Shown one piece after another: positions 25,547 to 34,456 of a DNA stretch of 64,000 bases (the stretch's first letter is position 1; every line of letters starts with the position of its first letter). The notes under the pieces are model-generated. The model was not told the DNA's origin, did no database searches, and was given only the letters and a program-made list of their open reading frames with translations. The DNA lies in NCBI GenBank assembly GCA_963699225.1, contig OY969423.1, forward strand, positions 124,001 to 188,000, written 5' to 3'. A program made the position numbers and the translations under genes. The DNA comes from VRUE01 sp963699225 (GTDB taxonomy: Bacteria; Actinomycetota; Thermoleophilia; Solirubrobacterales; 70-9).

Positions 25547-27049
25547 ATGGCACGCCAGGATGAGCCGCAGCCCGATCACGAGGTGGCTGTTGTCGGTGGC
25601 GGTTTCTCCGGCATTGGCACGGCGATCAAGCTTGACCGGGCCGGGATGCGCGACTGGGTCCTGCTCGAGGCCGGCGACGGGGTGGGGGGTGCCTGGCACT
25701 GGAACACCTACCCCGGCATCGGCGTCGACATCCCTTCCTTCAGCTACCAGTTCTCCTTCGAGCAGCGGGCCGACTGGTCGCGGGTCTACGCGCCGGGAGA
25801 TGAGCTCAAGGCTTACGCCGAGCACTGCGTCGAGAGCTACGGCCTGCGCTCGCGGATCCGTCTCAACGCCAAGGTCAGCTCGGCAACTTTCGACGCCGAA
25901 CAGCATCTCTGGCGCCTGACCTTGGAGGACGATTCCGAGCTGACCGCACGCTTCCTGGTCGGCGCCACCGGCGTTTTCACCCAGCCCAAGCCGCCCGACA
26001 TCGCCGGGCTCGACTCGTTCGCCGGGACCGTGATGCACACGGCGCGCTGGGACCACACGCAGGACCTGCGCGACCGCCGCGTGGCGGTGATTGGCACCGG
26101 CGCCTCGGCGGTCCAGGTGATCCCCTCGATCGCGCCCGAGGTCGAGAAGCTGGTCGTGCTGCAGCGCACGCCGATCTGGTGCCTGCCCAAGCCCGACGCG
26201 CGGCTCGGCCCGGGGGTGCGCCGCGTGCTCGAACGCATCCCCGGCGCTCAGGCCGCGGTGCGGATCCTCAGCCAGGCCTTCGTCGAGCTCAACTTTCCCC
26301 TGCCGGCGCAGTTCCACGGCGTCGTCCCGATCGCCAGCGGCGGGGAACGGTTCGGGCTCAACCACTTGCGTCGCTCGGTCGACGACCCGGCGGTGCGCGA
26401 GAAGCTGACGCCGCGCTACGGGCTCGGCTGTAAGCGGCCGAGCTTCTCCAACAAATACCTGCCGACCTTCAACCGGCCCAACGTCGAGCTCGAGACCGCC
26501 GCGATCGAGACGATCACGCCCAACTCGATCCGCACCGTGGATGGCGCCGAGCACGAGATCGACGTTCTCGTCCTCGCCACTGGCTTCCAGGTCTTCGATA
26601 GCGGCAACATCCCGCCCTTCCCGGTCTACGGCGGCGACGGGGTCGAACTGGCGCAGTGGTGGGAGGACAACCGCTTCCAGGCCTACGAGGGCGTGAGCGT
26701 GCCCGGCTTCCCCAACATGTTCCTGATCCTCGGCCCCTACGGCTTCAACGGCGGCAGCTACTTCACCTTGATCGAGAACCAGGCGCGCCACATCGTCCGT
26801 TGCCTGCGCCGGGCCCGCCAGACCGAAGCGACCGCGGTTGAGGTCAGCGCCGAGGCCAACAAGCGCTACTTCGAGACGATGCTCTCCCGCCGCGGCCGCC
26901 AGGTCTTCTTCACCAACAACTGCGCCGGCGCCAACAGCTACTACTTCGACTCACGCGGCGACGCGCCGTTCCGCTCGGCGACGACGCTCGAGGTCGCCTG
27001 GCACAGCGCCCACTTCGACCTCGACGACTACCAATTCAGCACGTACTAG
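25547..27049 (+). CDS. Flavin-containing (Baeyer-Villiger type) monooxygenase
   Basis: A 500-residue class B flavoprotein monooxygenase. It has an FAD motif VAVVGGGFSGIGTAIKL, the WHWNTYPGIGVDIPSFSYQFSF segment, and an NADPH motif VAVIGTGASAVQVIPSIA; the region before it, GVFTQPKPPDIAGLDSFAGTVMHTARWDH, fits the FxGxxxHxxxW fingerprint as FAGTVMHTARW. Substrate unknown. It is divergent from the fused flavoprotein gene, with 51 bp between. ATG 25547 was chosen because it sits just ahead of the FAD motif. Confidence 0.88.
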   Translation: MARQDEPQPDHEVAVVGGGFSGIGTAIKLDRAGMRDWVLLEAGDGVGGAWHWNTYPGIGVDIPSFSYQFSFEQRADWSRVYAPGDELKAYAEHCVESYGLRSRIRLNAKVSSATFDAEQHLWRLTLEDDSELTARFLVGATGVFTQPKPPDIAGLDSFAGTVMHTARWDHTQDLRDRRVAVIGTGASAVQVIPSIAPEVEKLVVLQRTPIWCLPKPDARLGPGVRRVLERIPGAQAAVRILSQAFVELNFPLPAQFHGVVPIASGGERFGLNHLRRSVDDPAVREKLTPRYGLGCKRPSFSNKYLPTFNRPNVELETAAIETITPNSIRTVDGAEHEIDVLVLATGFQVFDSGNIPPFPVYGGDGVELAQWWEDNRFQAYEGVSVPGFPNMFLILGPYGFNGGSYFTLIENQARHIVRCLRRARQTEATAVEVSAEANKRYFETMLSRRGRQVFFTNNCAGANSYYFDSRGDAPFRSATTLEVAWHSAHFDLDDYQFSTY

Positions 27050-27107
27050 AAAGGTACCCCTGCAAGATCTTCACAGACTGTGGAAGCCGGCGGGCGAGAA
27101 TGACGGT

Positions 27108-29324
27108 GTGAGAGGTCGTTTCCTCGCCCGGTCGAGCAAGCGCGTTGCGGCGCCACTATTTGCTTGCCTGCTGCTGGCGATCTTCTCTACTCCGGCCCAG
27201 GCACTGCAGGGATGGCAGGTCGCGGCCGAACTGCCTTCCAATTCAATTCCCAGCCAAGCTCTGATCACCAGCTCGGGAGAATCGACCCTCCTCTCAGGAG
27301 GTGAGGTCTTCAGGAAGAGTTCGGGAGGGAGCTGGGAACGATTGGCCGGGCTGGAAAAAGGCGTTCGCCGGATCGGCGCCGACGGAGCGGGAGATCTGAT
27401 CGCGGTTTCGGGGGCCGCCCCTCACCACTGTGACGCCTTCGTAGTGCACACCAGCCATCCCGGAGGGTTCTGGTCCGAGATCGTCGGAGAAGTCGACGGC
27501 CCACCCTGCCCGAGCCCAGGGGAACCGCAATTGGCCCTCGACGCGGCCGGCGACGCGGTGGTCGCTTGGACCAATCTCGCGGCCAGCCAGGCTGTGGTTG
27601 AAGTCGTGACCAAACCGGCCGGTGGCCATTGGAGCGAATCGCGGCAGCTCTCGGCGCCCGGCGAAGAAGCGCAGTCGCCACCCCAGGTCGCGATCGACCC
27701 AGCCGGGGACGTCACGGTCGTCTGGTCGAACGGAAGCCCCCGCCAGCTCCGCGGAGTCGACAAGCCGGCCGGTGGCGAATGGTCCGAACCGGAGTCGATC
27801 TCTCCCCCCGGCGACGACGCGCGCGAACCCCAGCTGGCAGTTGCCCGCTCGGGCGAAGCTTTTGTCGCCTGGTGCTCAGGATGCGGTGGCTCGAACTACG
27901 GAGGAGTGGTCCGGATGGCCTCGAGGGTCCCGGGGGGCAGCTGGTCACCGGCCCAGGACCTTTCGCCATCTACCCGTACGGCACGCGGTCCAAGGATCGC
28001 CGTCGACCCCGCGGGCGATGTGACCGCGGCCTGGTACTACAAGTCGTCGGCACGGGTCCAGGCCGCCTACCAACCCGCCGGCGGCACTTGGGGGAACCCG
28101 GTGCCCCTCTCGGAAGAGGGCGCGGAGGTGAAAGTTCCCCCCGCGATCGCGATCGACGCGGGCGGCGACGCGATCATCGCCTGGGAGGCAGTCGTCAGAG
28201 ACATCGGCTTCGTCCCGGTTGTGCAGGCAGCAGTGCGGCCGCGGGGGAGCGGTTGGGGCCCGGCGGCGAACCTCGGTCCCCCGAGCGGCGGTTCATCGGA
28301 GGCTCTCGTCGCCGCGATGGACCCCGCGGGGAGCGGTCTCGTCGCCTATAGAGCCGCTCATGAAGGTGGCCTGAGGGCGGTCGACTACCTCGCCAAGCCC
28401 ACTTCCGGAACGTCGCCGGCGCCCAGGTTGACAACGACGGCGCCCGTCTCGCCTTCGAAATACCTCGGTCTGCACATCCAGGGCTACGCGGCCGCAGCGA
28501 GCACGGTGTCGGTGTTCACCAGCTCGACCTGCTCGGGCACGCCGGTCGCCAGCGGCAGCGGCAGCGAGCTGGGGTATCCCGGACTCGCGACTTCGGTCCG
28601 GGCGTCCACCGCCACGCTCTTCTACGCGACCGCCACCCAGGAAGGCAAAACCTCGAGCTGCTCGGGGCCGCTGACGTACATCTCGAACCCCAACCAGATC
28701 AGCATGACCGAAGCGCTCGCGGCGATGGCGCCCCTCGATGCCCTCGCCAACCCCGAAGATCCGCTCACGGGCCAGGGCTCGTGGGCCGCGCTGGCCGGAG
28801 CCGGCGGCCCGGGCTTCGTCTCCGCCACGGGCTGGGGCTCGCATCAGCCGTTCCCGGCCGTCGAAGGCGCCTACTGGACGCCATCGGTCTTCCCCGCCTT
28901 CAGCGCCCCTTGGGGCAGCGTCGCCGCGGCTCGCCTGATGGCCTCGCCGGGGGTCAACGGCCGCTCTTTCTCGCTCTGGCTCGAGATGCCGAGTCCCGCG
29001 GTCGAACAGACGGGCTATGAGCTTCGCTTCACCCAGATCGGCAACAACGCCTACAACGCCGTGGTGAAGCGCTGGACGAACGGGAGCGCGACCACCATCG
29101 CCAGCGTCGAAGACGTGGTGCTTCCGCTCGGCAGCTCGTTCGCCCTGGCGGACTACGGCGGCAACCTCTTGGTCTGGGTCGACGCCGGGGCCGGCTACGT
29201 CAAGCTCGCTCTGGCCAAAGACCCGAGCTTCAAAACCGGCTACGCCGGCATCGCGACGAACGGCACTGGCACTCGCCTGCGGCGCTTCAGCGCTGGGGCG
29301 CTGCCGATCGTCGTGCAGTTCTAG
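27108..29324 (+). CDS. Large secreted protein with repeated strand motifs and C-terminal lectin-like domain
   Basis: A 738-residue exported protein. Residues 1-30 are a signal (FACLLLAIFSTPAQA). From about 100 to 430 come repeats of the type PQVAIDPAGDVTVVWSNG, each about 50 residues, as in secreted propeller-like or sialidase-like proteins. After a Ser/Thr-rich middle, the last 230 residues contain a beta-rich domain (GYELRFTQIGNNAYNAVVKRW, LLVWVDAGAGYVKLALAKDPSF) similar to concanavalin/LamG-type folds. The start is GTG 27108, because sequence before it is the tail of the previous frame. Function unknown, probably cell-surface or extracellular. Confidence 0.65.
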   Translation: MRGRFLARSSKRVAAPLFACLLLAIFSTPAQALQGWQVAAELPSNSIPSQALITSSGESTLLSGGEVFRKSSGGSWERLAGLEKGVRRIGADGAGDLIAVSGAAPHHCDAFVVHTSHPGGFWSEIVGEVDGPPCPSPGEPQLALDAAGDAVVAWTNLAASQAVVEVVTKPAGGHWSESRQLSAPGEEAQSPPQVAIDPAGDVTVVWSNGSPRQLRGVDKPAGGEWSEPESISPPGDDAREPQLAVARSGEAFVAWCSGCGGSNYGGVVRMASRVPGGSWSPAQDLSPSTRTARGPRIAVDPAGDVTAAWYYKSSARVQAAYQPAGGTWGNPVPLSEEGAEVKVPPAIAIDAGGDAIIAWEAVVRDIGFVPVVQAAVRPRGSGWGPAANLGPPSGGSSEALVAAMDPAGSGLVAYRAAHEGGLRAVDYLAKPTSGTSPAPRLTTTAPVSPSKYLGLHIQGYAAAASTVSVFTSSTCSGTPVASGSGSELGYPGLATSVRASTATLFYATATQEGKTSSCSGPLTYISNPNQISMTEALAAMAPLDALANPEDPLTGQGSWAALAGAGGPGFVSATGWGSHQPFPAVEGAYWTPSVFPAFSAPWGSVAAARLMASPGVNGRSFSLWLEMPSPAVEQTGYELRFTQIGNNAYNAVVKRWTNGSATTIASVEDVVLPLGSSFALADYGGNLLVWVDAGAGYVKLALAKDPSFKTGYAGIATNGTGTRLRRFSAGALPIVVQF

Positions 29325-29340
29325 GTCGGGACCTGTTCGT

Positions 29341-29850
29341 TTACTCGCCGCGGCTGCCGGCGAGGGCGGCCTGCGAGAGCTCGGGCACGGCGGCGGGGGA
29401 GCGGTCGGCGGCGATCTCCTCGAGCAGCTCGCGCAGCTGCTCGAAGCGCTCGGGGCCGAAGTGCTCGGCCCAGCGCTGCTCGATCTCGCTGAAGAGGCCG
29501 AAGCCGACCCGCTGGGCCTCGCGGCCGCGCTCGGTCAAGCAGATCAGCTTGGCCCGTTTGTCGGCGGGGTCGGCGATGCGTTCGACGTAGCCGAGGCCGA
29601 CCAGGTCATCGACTAGCTCGCCGGCCGACTGCTTGGTGATGCCGGCGTGGCTCGCCAGCTCGGTCAGCCGCATGCCGTCCTCGCGGACGAAGCGGAAGAC
29701 GCAGCCGTGGGTGGGGCGCAGGTCCTCGTAACCATGCTTGCCCAGCTCCTGGCGGAACTCGGCCAGCATCGCCTCGCCGGCGATCTCGAGCAGGCCCGGG
29801 AGCGGGATCGTCCCGGGGGCGATGGGGGCTGTGTGGGCGGCGTCACGCAT
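29341..29850 (-). CDS. MarR-family transcriptional regulator
   Basis: A 169-residue winged-helix protein: LRPTHGCVFRFVREDGMRLTELASHAGITKQSAGELVDDLVGLGYVERIADPADKRAKL is the MarR DNA-binding core, with the wing in DPADKRAKLICLT. It is divergent from an MFS exporter gene with an 87-bp gap that holds a nested dyad, so it likely represses both and responds to a drug-like ligand. Confidence 0.88.
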   Translation of the reverse strand: MRDAAHTAPIAPGTIPLPGLLEIAGEAMLAEFRQELGKHGYEDLRPTHGCVFRFVREDGMRLTELASHAGITKQSAGELVDDLVGLGYVERIADPADKRAKLICLTERGREAQRVGFGLFSEIEQRWAEHFGPERFEQLRELLEEIAADRSPAAVPELSQAALAGSRGE

Positions 29851-29867
29851 ATCGTCAGGATGCCTGA

Positions 29868-29909
29868 TAAGGTCGTCTGGTCAGGCCACCTTACAAGGCT
29901 GTCTGACCA
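29868..29909. promoter_or_regulatory. Candidate MarR operator (nested dyad)
   Basis: Bases 29878-29909 form a nested dyad with one shared centre: TGGTCAG, four bases, CCTT, two bases, AAGG, four bases, CTGACCA. A second inverted pair, TAAGGT (29868) and ACCTTA (29888), overlaps it. The site lies between the divergent MarR and MFS starts, as expected for a MarR-type operator that controls both genes. Confidence 0.65.
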
Positions 29910-29937
29910 AATTGTACACCTCGCGTAGGAGATTCAA

Positions 29938-31494
29938 ATGGAACGCAAGTGGTGGACCCTCGGCGCCGTCTGCGTGGCGACGTTCATGCTTCTTCTCGAC
30001 ATCACCGTCGTCAACACGGCGCTGCCGGCGATCCAGAAGGACCTCGGCGGCAGCTTCTCCGATCTTCAGTGGGTGATCGACGCTTACGCGCTCTCGCTCG
30101 CCGCCCTCGTGCTCACCGCCGGCTCGCTGGCCGACCGCCTCGGTCGCCGCCGCGTCTTCGCGATCGGGCTGGGGATCTTCTCGCTCGCCTCGCTGCTCTG
30201 CGCGCTGGCGCCCGACCCGACCTTCCTCAACCTCGCCCGTGCCCTGCAGGGAGTAGGCGGCGCGATCATGTTCGCGGTTTCGCTGGCCCTGGTCGCCCAG
30301 GAGTTCCCCGCCGGGCCCGAACGCGGCATGGCGATGGGCATCTACGGCGCCACGATCGGCATCGCCGTGGCGATCGGGCCGCTGGTCGGTGGCCTGCTCA
30401 CCGATGGCCTCGGCTGGCAGTGGGTCTTCCTGATCAACGTGCCGATCGGCGTCGCCGCGATTGCCGTCACCTACCTGAAGCTGGCCGAGTCGCGGGATCC
30501 CAACGCGACCCGGATCGACTGGGGCGGGCTGCTGAGCTTCTCGAGCGCGCTCTTCCTGCTCGTGCTGGGCCTGGTGCGCGGTAACGACGAGGGCTGGGGG
30601 AGCCCGGTGATCATCTCGCTACTGGTCGGGGCCGGCGTGCTGCTGGCCGCCTTCGCGGTGATCGAGCAGCGGGTCTCGGAGCCGATGCTGCCGCTCTCGC
30701 TCTTCCGCCGCCGCGCCTTCACCGGCGTGCAGCTGGCGGCCTTCGCGGTCTCCGGCTCGATGTTCGCGCTCTTCCTCTACCTGACGCTCTACCTGCAGAG
30801 CTACCTCGGCTACTCGCCGATTGACGCCGGCCTGCGTTACCTGCCGATCACGCTCGCCTCCTTCATCGTCGCGCCGATGGCCGGTATGGCCCTGGCCAAG
30901 GTCCAGGCTCGCTGGCTGATGAGCGCCGGCTTGGCCCTGACCGGTGCCGGCCTGCTGCTGATGGGCGGCCTTGGCGTCGACTCCGAGTGGACGGCGCTGC
31001 TGCTCGGCTTCATCGTCAGCGGCATCGGCGTCGGCCTGCTCAACCCGGTGATCGCCGACGTCGCCCTCAGCGTCGTGCCGAAGGAGCGCAGCGGCATGGC
31101 GGCGGGGATCAACGACACCTTCCGCCAGGTTGGGATCGCGGTCGGGATCGCCGCCTGGGGGGCGATCTTCCTCGGCGCCGGCGCCTCGAAGACCCAGGAG
31201 GTGGCGGGCAACGCGATCAGCGGCGACGAAGCGCGCGGGCTGGTCGAAGCGACCTCCTCGGGCACCCTGCCCCAGGCCGTTTCCCACCTGCCGCAGCAGG
31301 TTCAGGGCAAGGTGCAGTCCGCGGCCGAACAGGGCTTCCTGCACGGCCTCAACGAGATCCTCCTGCTCGGCGCCCTGCTCTCCTTCGCCGGCGCGATCGC
31401 CGCCCTCTGGATGGTCCGCGAGCGCGACATCGATCGCGAAGGGATCGTCGAAGGCGCGCCGCTCGAGGCCGAGCCGGAGCCGGCCAGGGCGTAG
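29938..31494 (+). CDS. MFS drug exporter, DHA2 (EmrB/QacA) type
   Basis: A 518-residue transporter with about 14 hydrophobic segments. It has the DHA2 motifs FMLLLDITVVNTALPAIQKDLG near the start, then LADRLGRRRVF (motif A) and ARALQGVGGAIM. The family pumps drugs or toxic compounds by proton antiport. The divergent MarR gene and the dyad in the shared region point to ligand-induced expression. An AGGAG ribosome site stands before ATG 29938. Confidence 0.9.
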   Translation: MERKWWTLGAVCVATFMLLLDITVVNTALPAIQKDLGGSFSDLQWVIDAYALSLAALVLTAGSLADRLGRRRVFAIGLGIFSLASLLCALAPDPTFLNLARALQGVGGAIMFAVSLALVAQEFPAGPERGMAMGIYGATIGIAVAIGPLVGGLLTDGLGWQWVFLINVPIGVAAIAVTYLKLAESRDPNATRIDWGGLLSFSSALFLLVLGLVRGNDEGWGSPVIISLLVGAGVLLAAFAVIEQRVSEPMLPLSLFRRRAFTGVQLAAFAVSGSMFALFLYLTLYLQSYLGYSPIDAGLRYLPITLASFIVAPMAGMALAKVQARWLMSAGLALTGAGLLLMGGLGVDSEWTALLLGFIVSGIGVGLLNPVIADVALSVVPKERSGMAAGINDTFRQVGIAVGIAAWGAIFLGAGASKTQEVAGNAISGDEARGLVEATSSGTLPQAVSHLPQQVQGKVQSAAEQGFLHGLNEILLLGALLSFAGAIAALWMVRERDIDREGIVEGAPLEAEPEPARA

Positions 31495-31508
31495 CGGCGG
31501 GCTCCCGC

Positions 31509-31739
31509 TCAGCGCTTGGCCGGCGCGACCAGGCCCCACAGCGAGATCAGCGACCAGGCGCCCTCGAGCAGGAGGAACCCCCACTGGGCGGTGCTCGCGG
31601 CGAGCACCCCGAGGATCAACGAACCGGCCAGATTGAGACCGAGGTAGAGGCGGGACTGCGGATCGAGGCGCTCGAGCTGCGCCGCGCCATAGGCCACGAG
31701 GATCAGCACCGCGCCGATGATTTGGACGACCTGATCCAC
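31509..31739 (-). CDS. Small membrane protein, CBU_0592-like
   Basis: A 76-residue protein with three hydrophobic segments: VVQIIGAVLILVAYGAAQL, LYLGLNLAGSLILGVLAA and FLLLEGAWSLISLWGLV. The spacing and the LYLGLNLAGS motif are like the small CBU_0592 membrane family, which has no known role. It lies between the MFS gene and the divergent YihY gene. Confidence 0.65.
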   Translation of the reverse strand: MDQVVQIIGAVLILVAYGAAQLERLDPQSRLYLGLNLAGSLILGVLAASTAQWGFLLLEGAWSLISLWGLVAPAKR

Positions 31740-31779
31740 GCGCCCAGGTTATTTCCCGGGATCGGGGTAGTAGCTCGAC

Positions 31780-32715
31780 GTGGCATCGGTGAAGAAAGAC
31801 GCGGTGGCGCCGAGTGGCGCAAAGCCTGGCGCCTGGGCGACCCTGAAGCGGACTGCCAGCGAGTTCCAGGAGGACAACCTGACCGACTGGGCGGCGGCGC
31901 TGACCTACTACGGGCTGCTCTCGCTGTTCCCGGCGCTGATCGCGATGGTCTCGCTGCTCGGCCTCTTCGGCGATCCGCGGACGACGACCTCGGGCCTGAC
32001 CGAGATCATCACCTCGATCGGGCCCGAATCGGCGGCGCAGACCTTCGAAGGGCCGATCAACTCGGTCGTCTCCAATCAGAGTGCGGCCGGCTTCGCCTTC
32101 GTTTTCGGCCTGCTGGTGGCGCTGTGGTCGGCGTCGGGCTACATCGGCGCCTTCATGCGCGCCTCCAACGTGATCTACGAGACCGAAGAGGGCCGGCCGT
32201 TCTGGAAGCTGCGGCCGCTGCAGCTGGCGGTGACCCTGACGATGGTGGTGGCGATGGCGCTACTGGCGCTCGGCCTCGTCCTCACCGGGCCGATCGTCGA
32301 AGCGGTGGCCGAACCGGTGGGGCTGGGCAGCACCGCGGTCGACGTCTGGAACATCGCCAAGTGGCCGGTGATGGTGGCGATCTTCGTGCTCATGGTCGAC
32401 CTCCTCTACTACGCCTCGCCCAACGCCAAGCTGCGCGGCTTCCGCTGGGTCACGCCGGGCTGCCTGGTGGCGCTGGCCGCCTGGGCGGTCGTCTCCGCCG
32501 CCTTCGCCTTCTACGTCGCCAACTTCGGCTCCTACGACAAGACCTACGGCACGCTCGGCGGCCTGGTCGCGCTGCTGGTCTGGCTCTGGATCAGCAACCT
32601 GGCGATCCTCTTCGGCCACCAACTCAACGCCGAGCGCGAGCGCAGCGCCGAGATCGAGGAGGGCACGCCGCGGGCCGAAAGCGAGATCCAGCTCGAGCCG
32701 CGGGCGGCGCCATAG
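31780..32715 (+). CDS. YihY/virulence-factor BrkB family membrane protein
   Basis: A 311-residue integral membrane protein. The cytoplasmic start carries FQEDNLTDWAAALTYYGLLSLFPALIAMVSLLGL, the family signature; later segments include FVFGLLVALWSASGYIGAFMRASNVIY and TYGTLGGLVALLVWLWISNLAILFGHQLNAE. The old name as RNase BN is not supported; the family role is unknown. The start is GTG 31780. About 6 membrane segments are visible. Confidence 0.85.
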   Translation: MASVKKDAVAPSGAKPGAWATLKRTASEFQEDNLTDWAAALTYYGLLSLFPALIAMVSLLGLFGDPRTTTSGLTEIITSIGPESAAQTFEGPINSVVSNQSAAGFAFVFGLLVALWSASGYIGAFMRASNVIYETEEGRPFWKLRPLQLAVTLTMVVAMALLALGLVLTGPIVEAVAEPVGLGSTAVDVWNIAKWPVMVAIFVLMVDLLYYASPNAKLRGFRWVTPGCLVALAAWAVVSAAFAFYVANFGSYDKTYGTLGGLVALLVWLWISNLAILFGHQLNAERERSAEIEEGTPRAESEIQLEPRAAP

Positions 32716-32726
32716 CGAGGCGGGCT

Positions 32727-33518
32727 TCAGCGCAGGTAGTGGGCCCAGTCGATGTAGTCGATCGCCTTGCGCCCGAGTACTTCGCCATCGCCGTCGTAGG
32801 CGACTATTTCGCGCGGCTCGCGACCGGGCTCGACCAGGAGGACGAAGCCGCCGTCGATGCCGCCGACTTCCAGCGGCGGGCCCGAGCCATAGATGAGCCG
32901 CACGCTCTTCACCGCCTCGGCGCTGATCCCGAAGAGGGGGACGTGGCCGTTCGCGTCGGTGTGCAGCATCGAGCCGGGGCCGAGCACTTCGAGGGCGCTG
33001 TCGTGGAAGCTGCGCGCGGTGTATCCGCCCAGGCCGAAGCCGGTGCCGAGGTCGAAGCCGAGTGAGCCGCTGCGTTCGATGTAAGCGAAGAGCTTGTAGC
33101 CACCGGCGGCGGCTATCACGCGGGGTTGGTGCACGTGGTGCCGTGACCAGGAGCCGTCGTGGAAGTAGAAAGGCGCTTCCTGGTGAGCTTTCAGCGGGAC
33201 ACCGGGAGCTTTGGCCGAGTTACCACCGAGCCAGGCCGAGAAGCTGCCCGCGACGCTGCTTGTGGCGTCCTCGATCGCGGCGCGGGTCAGCGGGACCCCG
33301 TAGAGGCCGGCGAGCAATAGAGCAAGCGCCGCGATCCCGGGCAGGGCGAGTCGCCACTGACCTGCACCGCTCCGGCGATGTTTCGCGCGATTCGGCGTTC
33401 CTGGCTGCAGCCGCGCCAGCACGCTCGCGACCTCGGCCTCGCTCGGCTCGATCTGGCGCGCCGGAGCGAACGCGGCTCGCAGTAGGCCCTCATCAGTTTG
33501 AAGCGACGACATCTTCAA
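32727..33518 (-). CDS. Single-pass membrane protein coupled to an ECF sigma factor (possible anti-sigma)
   Basis: A 263-residue protein with a cytoplasmic N-terminal part of about 55 residues (EPSEAEVASVLARLQPG), one membrane helix (LPGIAALALLLAGLYGVPL) and a C-terminal external domain. It has no zinc-binding HxxxCxxC motif of the ZAS anti-sigma type. The start overlaps the sigma factor stop by 4 bp (ATGA), which is the usual layout for sigma/anti-sigma pairs. The role as a regulator of that sigma factor is inferred from position. Confidence 0.6.
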   Translation of the reverse strand: MKMSSLQTDEGLLRAAFAPARQIEPSEAEVASVLARLQPGTPNRAKHRRSGAGQWRLALPGIAALALLLAGLYGVPLTRAAIEDATSSVAGSFSAWLGGNSAKAPGVPLKAHQEAPFYFHDGSWSRHHVHQPRVIAAAGGYKLFAYIERSGSLGFDLGTGFGLGGYTARSFHDSALEVLGPGSMLHTDANGHVPLFGISAEAVKSVRLIYGSGPPLEVGGIDGGFVLLVEPGREPREIVAYDGDGEVLGRKAIDYIDWAHYLR

Positions 33519-34114
33519 CCTCCTTCGAAGGCGAGCGCTAGCTCGGCGAGTTGTTGGTCCCGACGCAGCGCCGAGCGCCCGCGCGAGAGCAGCGCGTGCA
33601 CGGTGCCGGTGCGGCAGCCGAGCGCCGCGGCGATCTCGGCATCGGAAAGGTCGTGGACGTAGCGGAGCGCCAGCGCCAGCCTCTGTTTCGGCGGCAGCTC
33701 GCCGAGAGCGGACGCGAGGGCGGCCCGGGCGGCGAGGACCGTGTCGCGGTCGATTCCTTCGGGCGCCGGTGGCTCTTCGGCGCCGGGGAGGAGCGCAAGG
33801 GGGGTCTCGGCCGCACCGGCACCGCGGCGCTTCTTCAGGCGCCGCAGCGCGTGGCGCACGGTGATCCGGTGGACCCAGGCGTTGAAGGCCGCCGGCTCGC
33901 GCAGCTTGCTGAGCGAGCCGAGCACGTCCACCGCCACATCCTGGGCGACTTCGCCAGCCTCCTCACGACTTCCAAGCAGAGCGGCTGCGGTTCGCAGCGC
34001 CAGGCGGCTGGCGGCCCGCGCCAGCTCTTCGGTCGCTCTGGGGTCGCCGCGCTGCCAGCGCCGCACCGCATCGGCGGGGGAGCCGGTTCGCGAGCTGTCG
34101 ATTTGCGCACCCAT
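33515..34114 (-). CDS. ECF-type RNA polymerase sigma factor
   Basis: A 199-residue sigma-70-family protein. Region 2 is represented by EVAQDVAVDVLGSLSKLREPAAFNAWVHRITVRHALRRLKKR and region 4 by LGELPPKQRLALALRYVHDLSDAEIAAALGCRTGTVHALLSRGRSAL. It directs transcription of a stress or envelope regulon that cannot be read from this window. The coupled membrane protein downstream likely controls it. Confidence 0.88.
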   Translation of the reverse strand: MGAQIDSSRTGSPADAVRRWQRGDPRATEELARAASRLALRTAAALLGSREEAGEVAQDVAVDVLGSLSKLREPAAFNAWVHRITVRHALRRLKKRRGAGAAETPLALLPGAEEPPAPEGIDRDTVLAARAALASALGELPPKQRLALALRYVHDLSDAEIAAALGCRTGTVHALLSRGRSALRRDQQLAELALAFEGG

Positions 34115-34183
34115 CTGGGGACCTAGTGTGCGGGCGGGTCGAAAACCTTGCGCGGAGAGAGCGAGTCAGCCTAAGATCGGGCC

Positions 34184-34453
34184 ATGTGCAGAAACATCAA
34201 AACTCTCTACAACTTCGATCCACCGGCCCATGACGAGGAGGTCAGCGCCGCTGCGCTGCAGTACGTGCGCAAGATCAGCGGCTTCAACAAGCCCTCGCAG
34301 GCAAACGCCGAGGCCTTCGAGCAGGCCGTCGCGGAAGTGACCGAGGTCTCGGCGCGACTGCTCGAGCATCTGGTCACGTCGGCGCCGCCGAAGGACCGCG
34401 AGGTCGAGGCAGCCAAGCGCCGGGCGCGGTCTGAAGCCCGCTTCGCTGCCTAG
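34184..34453 (+). CDS. DUF2277 family protein
   Basis: An 89-residue protein beginning MCRNIKTLYNFDPPAHDEEV, the strict DUF2277 start. The rest is helical (ALQYVRKISGFNKPSQANAEAFEQAV). The role is unknown. It ends 3 bp before the stop of the convergent repeat protein gene. Confidence 0.88.
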   Translation: MCRNIKTLYNFDPPAHDEEVSAAALQYVRKISGFNKPSQANAEAFEQAVAEVTEVSARLLEHLVTSAPPKDREVEAAKRRARSEARFAA

Positions 34454-34456
34454 TCT

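Noticed and set aside
30987..33065. Long plus-strand frame from the MFS gene into the YihY and sigma-partner genes
   Set aside because: Low-complexity Arg/Gly text that crosses three well supported genes.
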